Assembly: GCA_023452965.1 (NCBI GenBank)
Contig: JAEXUU010000625.1
Location: 1-5,549 of the forward strand
Direction: 5' to 3'
Length of the DNA stretch: 5,549 nt
From: Pseudomonadota bacterium
GTDB lineage: Bacteria > Pseudomonadota > Alphaproteobacteria > Rhizobiales > Beijerinckiaceae
Part shown: positions 1-5,549 of the stretch, piece by piece
Numbering within the stretch: position 1 is the first letter of the stretch
Layout of the letters: each line of letters starts with the position of its first letter
The notes under the pieces: generated by a model
Told to the model about the DNA's origin: nothing
Database searches by the model: none
What the model saw: the letters and a program-made list of their open reading frames with translations, nothing else
Program-made: the position numbers and the translations under genes

Positions 1-506
1 CCCTGGACCTTGACCAGAGCGGTGCCGATCGCATCGAAAATCGCCGGCCAGTCGCCGACCGGCAGCGCCTTGCCGTCGGGGCCGAGCTTGTCGGGGCCGG
101 TCTTGCCGAAATTCTCGATCGTCGCGCGCTTGGCCTCGACGGCGCTGACCTGTCCCTCCAGAGCGGCCTTCTCGCCCTGCAGGGTCCTGATCTTGCCTTC
201 GAGGGCGGCGTCGACGGCGGGGCGCGCCTCGCCGGGAACCTGGCGGACATCGACGGAGCCGATCGCGAAGGGCCCATCGCCCTGCGCCTCGACCCGGATC
301 GAGGCGGGGTCGATGCCCGCCGGCAGGCCGCGCAGCACGATCTGCGAGACGCCCTGCAGAAGCGACGCCTTGCCGAGGCGGGTGACCAGGGCGCCGTCCG
401 GATAGACGGTGACGCGGTCGATCTTCGAGGCGAGCTCGACCTCGGCGGCGGCGGCGAGGCCCGGCGCGAAAATCAAGGCTGCGGCCAGTCCGGTCTTCAT
501 CATCAT
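1..506 (-). CDS. DUF4139 / mucoidy inhibitor MuiA-like exported protein, N-terminal part (truncated by window edge)
   Basis: Reading the minus strand from 506 gives 168 codons with no stop, running off the left edge. Residues 3-21 form a Sec-type signal peptide: MKT, a hydrophobic core (GLAAALIFAPGL), then a run of alanines before EVEL, so the mature protein is probably periplasmic or surface-exposed. The mature start contains IDRVTVYPDGALVTR, the hallmark of the DUF4140 N-terminal domain of the DUF4139/MuiA family. A heptad-rich Lys/Glu/Leu/Ala stretch follows at about residues 98-130, the coiled coil usual between the two domains. Family members are about 500-600 residues, so roughly two thirds is missing, including the DUF4139 beta domain. 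The molecular function of the family is not established; the name comes from a mucoidy phenotype in enterics. Three consecutive ATG codons (506, 503, 500) leave the exact start open. The gene lies 180 bases downstream of the ABC-F gene on the same strand. Confidence 0.85.
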   Translation of the reverse strand, partial: MMMKTGLAAALIFAPGLAAAAEVELASKIDRVTVYPDGALVTRLGKASLLQGVSQIVLRGLPAGIDPASIRVEAQGDGPFAIGSVDVRQVPGEARPAVDAALEGKIRTLQGEKAALEGQVSAVEAKRATIENFGKTGPDKLGPDGKALPVGDWPAIFDAIGTALVKVQ

Positions 507-510
507 GCGG

Positions 511-517
511 TCCCCCC
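511..517 (-). promoter_or_regulatory. Purine-rich ribosome binding site of the MuiA-like gene
   Basis: On the minus strand the sequence GGGGGGA ends four bases before the first of three tandem ATG codons. It is a G-tract rather than a classical AGGAGG. Spacing from the last G is 5, 8 or 11 bases to the ATGs at 506, 503 and 500, so the first or second is favoured. The other 170 or so bases of the gap up to the ABC-F stop show no convincing promoter, RNA gene or T-tailed terminator. Confidence 0.5.
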
Positions 518-686
518 AAAAATCACGCGCCCGCGATTTGCCCGAGGGATTTCGGCGCGGCGAGGGCGGAATTGAGCCGGAAGGTGGAAAGGCGCCGGGA
601 GGGCACGACCACCGCCCGGCGACGATGGCAGGCCCTTGCCGCCGCCAGGACGGTTTTCGCTACGTCAGGAAGCCTTTCGGCCGCAC

Positions 687-2309
<1,623 letters not shown>

Positions 2310-2341
2310 GGGGTCCGGGAGGTTTTCAAGATTTGGGATTG

Positions 2342-2373
2342 CCGCGCGTTTACAGGCTGAGGGACGCGCGCGG
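2342..2373 (-). other. GC-rich inverted repeat in the tetR/ABC-F gap
   Basis: CCGCGCG at 2342-2348 and CGCGCGG at 2367-2373 are exact reverse complements separated by 18 bases. On the transcribed (minus) strand the hairpin would begin 20 bases after the tetR stop codon. No U-tract follows, so it is not a standard intrinsic terminator. It could be an mRNA structure or chance in GC-rich DNA. I see no good promoter for the ABC-F gene in this 83-base gap, so read-through from tetR remains possible. Confidence 0.3.
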
Positions 2374-2392
2374 AACCCCGTGGCGTGCCGGA

Positions 2393-3001
2393 TCAGCTCT
2401 TTGCGCTGCGCGCGACCATCGCGATGATCGTCTCGAACAGCTCGTGCTTCGCCTCGTCGGCGCCGATCTCCTGCGTCGCCGCAGCGTGCGACAGCGACTC
2501 GGCGGCGCCGAGCATGGCGCGTAAGCCCGCGGTCGGGATCGCCCTGCCGGCGACGAAGGGCGCGAGCAGGGCCCGGCATTTCTCCAGGAAGATCAGGTCG
2601 CAGTCGCGCTTGACCGCGGCGAGCTCGGGCGAGCCGGCGAGCGCTGCCATGACGCCGGGGATCTCGCGCCCCTGGGTCAGGACGCAGTCGACATAGGAGG
2701 AGGCGATCGCCCCGGCCTTGCCCGCGAGGGTCGCCTCGCTGCTTTCGAGCGCGGCCTCCATGACCGCGTATTCCCGCATGTCGAAGTCGCGATAGAGCGC
2801 GATCAACAGGGCGCTGCGGGTCGGAAAGTGGCTGTAGACCACCGGCTTGGTGACGCCTGCCCGCTCGGCAAGGCGCCCAAGCGTCAGGGCGTCGGTGCCC
2901 TCGTCACCGACGATCCGCCAGGCGGTCTCGATGAGCTGGCGCTGGCGGTCCTCGCGCGTCAGGCGCTGACGGCGCGGCTGTTCGGCATTCTGGCTTGACA
3001 T
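2393..3001 (-). CDS. TetR/AcrR-family transcriptional regulator
   Basis: The 202-residue protein has the size and layout of a TetR-family repressor. The N-terminal DNA-binding domain covers about residues 15-65, with a helix-turn-helix at 39-58 (LTLGRLAERAGVTKPVVYSH) followed by the family-typical F-P-T-R-S-A-L turn. Recognition-helix residues are TKPVVYSHF (51-59). Residues 75-202 form the variable helical ligand-binding and dimer domain, with cysteines at 106, 134 and 142. Such proteins usually repress their own gene and a divergent neighbour until a small molecule binds. Here the gene starts 77 bases from the divergent oxidoreductase, with a long palindrome between them, so that oxidoreductase is the likely target. 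The ligand cannot be read from the sequence. ATG at 3001 is the only plausible start, since the helix-turn-helix domain begins soon after. Its Shine-Dalgarno is poor (AAGAC just before ATG), so translation may be weak, as is common for autoregulated repressors. Confidence 0.93.
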   Translation of the reverse strand: MSSQNAEQPRRQRLTREDRQRQLIETAWRIVGDEGTDALTLGRLAERAGVTKPVVYSHFPTRSALLIALYRDFDMREYAVMEAALESSEATLAGKAGAIASSYVDCVLTQGREIPGVMAALAGSPELAAVKRDCDLIFLEKCRALLAPFVAGRAIPTAGLRAMLGAAESLSHAAATQEIGADEAKHELFETIIAMVARSAKS

Positions 3002-3024
3002 GTCTTATATACCAAAAGTAACTT
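2995..3024 (+). promoter_or_regulatory. Candidate promoter of the NAD(P)H oxidoreductase gene
   Basis: A perfect -35 box TTGACA lies at 2995-3000, preceded by C, matching the CTTGAC form favoured in alphaproteobacteria. An 18-base spacer leads to TAACTT (3019-3024), a weak -10 that keeps the first, second and last consensus bases. Initiation would fall near 3031, giving a leader of about 48 bases. The -35 overlaps the tetR start codon, and the spacer and -10 lie inside the palindromic operator, which suits direct repression. The -10 is uncertain; TATATA at 3033-3038 is an alternative but has no good -35. Confidence 0.5.
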
Positions 3025-3038
3025 ACTAAAAGTATATA
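3006..3038. promoter_or_regulatory. Palindromic operator, probable TetR binding site
   Basis: A 33-bp imperfect palindrome is centred on C3022. The outer arms TATATAC (3006-3012) and GTATATA (3032-3038) pair fully, as do the inner arms AGTAA (3017-3021) and TTACT (3023-3027); only four positions per arm fail, so 12 of 16 match. The same bases can also be read as two tandem 11-bp copies, TACCAAAAGTA (3010-3020) and TACTAAAAGTA (3024-3034), 14 bp apart and differing at one base. The site is strikingly AT-rich against its surroundings and covers both facing promoters, as expected for the operator of the adjacent repressor. Assignment to this TetR protein is inference from position. Confidence 0.72.
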
Positions 3039-3059
3039 GCGACATCCGTCCGATCGCAA
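3031..3059 (-). promoter_or_regulatory. Candidate promoter of the tetR gene
   Basis: On the minus strand TTGCGA (3054-3059; four of six match TTGACA) is followed after exactly 17 bases by TATACT (3031-3036; five of six match TATAAT). Initiation would fall near 3024, at the centre of the palindromic operator, leaving a leader of about 23 bases before the ATG at 3001. The -10 lies within the operator, consistent with autorepression. Confidence 0.55.
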
Positions 3060-3078
3060 TCACCGCAGGAGAGAGCGC

Positions 3079-3681
3079 ATGCATGCCCTCGTCGTCGTCG
3101 CCCATCCCGATCCCGCTTCGCTCAGCCAGGCCGTGACGCAGGCGCTCGCCGAAGGCGTTTCCGGTGCCGGCCATAGCGTCGAGATCGCCGATCTCGCCAA
3201 GGAAGGGTTCGACCCGCGTTTCTCATTGAGTGATCTCGCCGTCCATCGCCGCGAGATCACCCAGCCCAACGACATCGCCTTCGAGCAGGCGCGGATCGAC
3301 CGGGCCGATGCGCTGGTGCTGGTCTATCCGGTCTATTGGTGGTCGATGCCGGCACTGATGAAGGGCTGGATCGAGCGCGTCTTCGCCAATGGCTGGGCCT
3401 ATGACGAAGGGGCCGACCTGCAGACGGTCAAGAAGCTGGGGCATCTGCCGATCCATCTCGTCGGAATCGGGGGCGCCACCATGCGGACCTATGAGCGCCA
3501 TGGCTATCTCAACGCGATGAAGACGCAGATCGAGCATGGCATCTTCGGCTATTGCGGCGCGCCGGTCGTGACCTCCGAGCTGCTGCTGCCGGTGCCGGAG
3601 ATGTCGGAGCATCTCGATACGGCGCGGGCGCTCGGTAGCAAGGTGTTCCAGGCGGCAAACGAAGCCGCCGTAGCGGCGTAG
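3079..3681 (+). CDS. NAD(P)H-dependent oxidoreductase, flavodoxin_2 (NQO1/KefF/MdaB-like) family
   Basis: The 200-residue protein has the flavodoxin-like fold of the NAD(P)H quinone oxidoreductase family. It opens with MHALVVVAHPDPASLSQAV, the first beta strand and the HPxPxS flavin-phosphate loop (residues 9-14). The core motif VYPVYWWSMPALMKGWIERV (82-101) is the most conserved signature of the family and packs on the FMN/FAD ring. GIGGATMRTYERHG (129-142) matches the next cofactor and active-site loop. Such enzymes reduce quinones, nitro- or azo-compounds by two electrons from NAD(P)H in the cytosol, protecting against redox cycling; some serve as accessory subunits of K+ efflux systems, but no Kef channel gene is in view. 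ATG at 3079 follows AGGAGA (3067-3072) by six bases, a strong initiation site. The gene is divergent from tetR across the operator and probably monocistronic, since the next gene converges on it. The substrate is unknown. Confidence 0.92.
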   Translation: MHALVVVAHPDPASLSQAVTQALAEGVSGAGHSVEIADLAKEGFDPRFSLSDLAVHRREITQPNDIAFEQARIDRADALVLVYPVYWWSMPALMKGWIERVFANGWAYDEGADLQTVKKLGHLPIHLVGIGGATMRTYERHGYLNAMKTQIEHGIFGYCGAPVVTSELLLPVPEMSEHLDTARALGSKVFQAANEAAVAA

Positions 3682-3694
3682 GTGTGCATTTGCT

Positions 3695-3792
3695 CGTCAT
3701 GGTCGGGCTTGTCCCGACCATCCACGTCTTTGCTTTGCTAGTCGAACGTCGTGTTCAAGACGTCGATGCTCGCCACAAGAACGAGCATGACG
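3695..3792. repeat. Composite palindromic intergenic repeat (two hairpins with complementary inner and outer arms)
   Basis: The 117-base gap between two convergent genes is almost filled by one structured element. Hairpin A has a perfect 9-bp stem, ATGGTCGGG (3699-3707) with CCCGACCAT (3713-3721), loop CTTGT, and CGT/ACG flanks that extend it. Hairpin B pairs ATGCTCG (3766-3772) with CGAGCAT (3782-3788) and continues as CGTC/GACG past one bulged G. The facing inner arms ACGTCTT (3724-3730) and AAGACGT (3757-3763) are complementary, and so are the outer arms CGTCATG (3695-3701) and CATGACG (3786-3792). The hairpin A sequence matches, from memory, a very common intergenic repeat in Rhizobiales genomes. 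Between convergent genes it may also stop transcription from both sides, although no strong T-run follows. Copy number cannot be seen from one window. Confidence 0.7.
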
Positions 3793-3799
3793 GAGAAAT

Positions 3800-4681
3800 T
3801 CAAGCGCGCCCGCGCAGGCTCGCCTGTGGCTTTACCCGCATCTCCAGGAAGTTGCTGAGCTCGGTCACCCGCTTGACGGGATCGAGCACCTCCTCGTCCA
3901 GCCCATGCGCCCAGGCGAGATCGCGGCGGGTCGGCTCGGCGTCGAGCGCATCGAGATCGGCGAGCCAGCTTTCCGTGTCGGCCTCGTCGCGGCGAAAGCC
4001 GCGTTCGATCAGCACCTTGCTATGCCGCCGCAGGATCGTGGCGATCAGGCGCAGCGAGAATTCGGGATGATACTGCACGCCCCAGAAGGTGCCGCCGTCC
4101 TGGCGGAATTCGGCAGCCTGGATCGGACTCATCGCATTGGCTGCGAGGATGGTGGCGTCGGCAGGCGGGGCGACGATGCTGTCGAAATGGATCGCCGGAG
4201 CGTCGAATGCGGCCGGGCGGCCGGCGAGCAATGGATGCGTGGCGCCGGCTTGCGTCTTGGCGATGCGGCGGGCGAAGCCGATCTCGAGCCCGTTCGGGTT
4301 GAGCGCGACTGTGCCGCCGGCAGCGACGGCCGCGATCTGGATGCCCCAGCAGGAGCCGAAACAGGGCGTGCCGCTCTGATAGATCGCCCGCATGAGCTCG
4401 ATCTGCCGGGTCACCGCCGGCTCCGGGCTGTGGATGTGCAGGGACGAGCCGGTCAGGGCGATGCCGTCATAGGAGGAGAGGCCGGTACCGTCAGGCAGAT
4501 TGGCGCCTTCGTCGGCGGGCAGGCAGATATCCGTGACCAGCGACGGCTCGATCCGCCTGAGCTCGGCTGCGTAGGCTTCGCCGGGCGTTGCGCCGCTGTC
4601 GCGCGCATACTCCTCGCGCTGTTCGCGCTTGTAGCCGTCAACGACGAGGACGCGGAGCGGTTTGGGGTTGAACACGTTCAT
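3800..4681 (-). CDS. Class I (type 1) glutamine amidotransferase-like protein, stand-alone
   Basis: This 293-residue protein has one class I glutamine amidotransferase domain (about residues 9-225) with the full triad: nucleophile Cys111 in CFGSCWGIQ, and His205 and Glu207 in GVQYHPEFS. The TGSSLHIHSPEP loop (78-89) corresponds to the oxyanion and substrate region. The fold resembles the amidotransferase half of GMP synthetase, but no synthetase or ATP-binding domain is fused or encoded nearby. It may therefore release ammonia for an unknown partner or hydrolyse a gamma-glutamyl amide; the true substrate cannot be told. An acidic then amphipathic tail (about 232-293, including ESWLADLDALDA and RVTELSNFLEMRV) goes beyond the core domain and recalls related alphaproteobacterial proteins. 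The start at 4681 (MNVFNPKPLRVLVVDGY) is chosen because GAGGAA lies just upstream. An in-frame ATG at 4735 would add 18 unconserved-looking residues without a good ribosome site. It converges on the oxidoreductase and is divergent from the DMT transporter. Confidence 0.88.
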   Translation of the reverse strand: MNVFNPKPLRVLVVDGYKREQREEYARDSGATPGEAYAAELRRIEPSLVTDICLPADEGANLPDGTGLSSYDGIALTGSSLHIHSPEPAVTRQIELMRAIYQSGTPCFGSCWGIQIAAVAAGGTVALNPNGLEIGFARRIAKTQAGATHPLLAGRPAAFDAPAIHFDSIVAPPADATILAANAMSPIQAAEFRQDGGTFWGVQYHPEFSLRLIATILRRHSKVLIERGFRRDEADTESWLADLDALDAEPTRRDLAWAHGLDEEVLDPVKRVTELSNFLEMRVKPQASLRGRA

Positions 4682-4684
4682 GGC

Positions 4685-4690
4685 TTCCTC
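4685..4690 (-). promoter_or_regulatory. Ribosome binding site deciding the amidotransferase start
   Basis: GAGGAA on the minus strand lies three bases before the ATG at 4679-4681 (four bases counted from the AGGA core). The spacing is slightly short, but the match is much better than anything before the alternative ATG at 4735, so it supports the shorter protein. Confidence 0.6.
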
Positions 4691-4721
4691 GGGACGTTTG
4701 CGTCCGGCGACGGGCTGCGTT

Positions 4722-4746
4722 GCGCCTCCTCTCATAGGAGAAGCGC
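4722..4746. other. Imperfect inverted repeat in the amidotransferase/transporter divergent spacer
   Basis: GCGC-CTCCT (4722-4730) pairs with AGGAG (4736-4740) and, after two unpaired A residues, GCGC (4743-4746), around a five-base loop CTCAT. That is a nine-pair stem with a 2-base bulge. It lies in the 113-base spacer between two divergent genes, where an operator would be expected, but no regulator gene is adjacent. I could not define convincing -35/-10 pairs for either gene here. Confidence 0.35.
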
Positions 4747-4780
4747 CCTGTGCAAGGCTATGCAGGCGCTCCGCAGATAT

Positions 4781-4785
4781 GAGGA
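4781..4785 (+). promoter_or_regulatory. Ribosome binding site supporting a TTG start for the DMT transporter
   Basis: GAGGA at 4781-4785 is followed after nine bases by TTG at 4795-4797. An in-frame stop (TGA, 4780-4782) lies just upstream and no ATG or GTG occurs in frame before the first membrane segment, so this site fixes the start at TTG. Confidence 0.6.
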
Positions 4786-4794
4786 TCGCGCATC

Positions 4795-5549
4795 TTGCAG
4801 CCGGCCGCCTCCCTTCCGCAGCGCATCTGGGCCAATGCCTATCTGCTGCTGACGCTGACCACCTTGCTCTGGGCGGGCAACGCGGTGGCCAGCAGGCTCG
4901 CCGTCGGCCAGATCGCGCCGATGACCCTGACCTCGCTGCGCTGGGTCCTGGTCTGTGCCGTCATGCCGTACCTGTTCCGGCAGGGGCTGCGCGAGCATTG
5001 GCCGGTGCTGAAGGCGAACTGGCTCAAGGTCACGCTGCTCGGCGCCTTCGGCTTCACCGCCTTCAACACGCTGATGTACATCGCGGCCTATTCGACGACC
5101 GCGATCAACATCGGGATTCTGCAGGGCTCGATCCCGGTCTTCGTGCTGCTCGGCGCCTTCCTCGCCTTCCGCACGCCGATCGGCGGGCTGCAGGCGCTCG
5201 GCGTCACCGTCACCATCATCGGCGTGCTGGTCACGGCGAGCCGCGGCGACTGGCACACCCTGCTGCAGCTCAGCTTCGTGCCGGGCGACCTCTGGATGAT
5301 CATCGCCTGCCTGCTCTATGCCGGCTACACCGTCGGCATCCGCACGCGCCCGCCGATGCCCGGGCTGATCTTCTTCACAGCTATGGCGATGGTCGCCTGC
5401 CTGGTCTCGCTGCCGCTGCTCGCGGCCGAGATCGCCGCCGGCCAGGCCTATTGGCCGACGCTGACCGGCTGGCTGATCCTGATCTATGTGGTGCTCGGCC
5501 CTTCGATGGCGTCGCAGCTCTTCTTCATGCGGGCTATCGAACTGATCGG
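4795..5549 (+). CDS. DMT superfamily (EamA-family) transporter, truncated at the right edge
   Basis: The frame from TTG 4795 stays open for 251 codons to the window end. The protein is a polytopic inner-membrane carrier: hydrophobic helices fall at about residues 16-34, 43-61, 77-97, 103-125, 132-148, 164-182, 190-210 and 223-242. The layout fits the two EamA repeats of the drug/metabolite transporter superfamily. Repeat 1 shows the typical LLWAGNAVASR (24-34) in helix 1, LTSLRW (45-50) in helix 2, and AYSTTAINIGILQGSIPVF (98-116) around helix 4. Repeat 2 begins near GDLWMIIACLLYAGYTVGIR (164-183). Full members have ten helices and about 290-310 residues, so only the last two helices are missing. 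Substrates of the family range from amino acids and metabolites to drugs, usually by export, and cannot be assigned here. TTG is the only start that fits: an in-frame TGA lies at 4780 and GAGGA precedes by nine bases. It is divergent from the amidotransferase gene. Confidence 0.9.
   Translation, partial: MQPAASLPQRIWANAYLLLTLTTLLWAGNAVASRLAVGQIAPMTLTSLRWVLVCAVMPYLFRQGLREHWPVLKANWLKVTLLGAFGFTAFNTLMYIAAYSTTAINIGILQGSIPVFVLLGAFLAFRTPIGGLQALGVTVTIIGVLVTASRGDWHTLLQLSFVPGDLWMIIACLLYAGYTVGIRTRPPMPGLIFFTAMAMVACLVSLPLLAAEIAAGQAYWPTLTGWLILIYVVLGPSMASQLFFMRAIELI

Noticed and set aside
618..646. Weak hairpin (GGCA/TGCC core) in the gap between the ABC-F and MuiA-like genes
   Set aside because: Only four consecutive pairs, further pairing is broken by mismatches, and no T-tract follows; it cannot be called a terminator.
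2310..2579. N-terminal extension of the ABC-F protein by 90 residues
   Set aside because: The extension overlaps the tetR coding end, is arginine-rich without similarity to ABC-F proteins, and the family N terminus begins at MIRLESIGKQ (2309).
4682..4735. Earlier ATG (4735) for the amidotransferase
   Set aside because: No good ribosome site precedes it, whereas GAGGAA lies just before ATG 4681 and the core fold starts soon after.
3905..4852. Plus-strand open frame of 315 codons opposite the amidotransferase gene
   Set aside because: It overlaps a gene with an intact catalytic triad, shows no recognisable domain and has an Arg/Gly/Ala-rich composition typical of antisense frames in GC-rich DNA.
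4732..5303. Minus-strand open frames opposite the DMT transporter
   Set aside because: The plus strand encodes a clear multi-helix EamA protein; the antisense translations are charged, repetitive and without motifs.

Overview
The window looks like chromosomal DNA of a high-GC alphaproteobacterium, most likely a member of the Hyphomicrobiales (Rhizobiales) such as Bosea or a relative. This rests on strong G/C at third codon positions in every gene, protein families common in that group, and an intergenic palindrome built on a GGTCGGG-CTTGT-CCCGACC core that I recall as abundant in those genomes. The genus is inference. Nothing indicates a mobile element, prophage, CRISPR array or RNA gene. Six protein genes fill almost the whole window, and the two at the ends are cut by the window edges.

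Layout, left to right. (1) Bases 1-506, minus strand: start of an exported DUF4139/MuiA-like protein (signal peptide, DUF4140-type N-terminal domain, coiled coil). (2) 687-2309, minus: a 540-residue ABC-F ATPase with two complete nucleotide-binding domains, resembling E. coli YheS but without its C-terminal coiled coil. (3) 2393-3001, minus: a TetR/AcrR-family repressor. (4) 3002-3078: a divergent control region with facing promoters that overlap a 33-bp AT-rich palindromic operator. (5) 3079-3681, plus: a flavodoxin-fold NAD(P)H-dependent oxidoreductase, the probable target of the TetR protein. (6) 3682-3799: a gap between convergent genes, almost filled by a composite palindromic repeat. (7) 3800-4681, minus: a stand-alone class I glutamine amidotransferase-like protein with an extra C-terminal tail. 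(8) 4682-4794: a divergent spacer with one imperfect inverted repeat. (9) 4795 to the right edge, plus: a DMT/EamA-family membrane transporter starting at TTG.

The only clear functional module is TetR regulator + operator + oxidoreductase, probably an inducible response to a quinone, electrophile or similar redox-active compound. The regulator carries three cysteines in its ligand domain, which makes thiol-based sensing a testable idea. The ABC-F and MuiA-like genes lie downstream of tetR on the same strand and could be partly co-transcribed, but I see no functional link. The amidotransferase and the DMT transporter are divergent neighbours; a shared role is possible but unproven.

I do not see a clearly new biological system here. 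The features most worth a second look are the two-way readable operator, the composite palindrome, and the conserved-looking tail of the amidotransferase.
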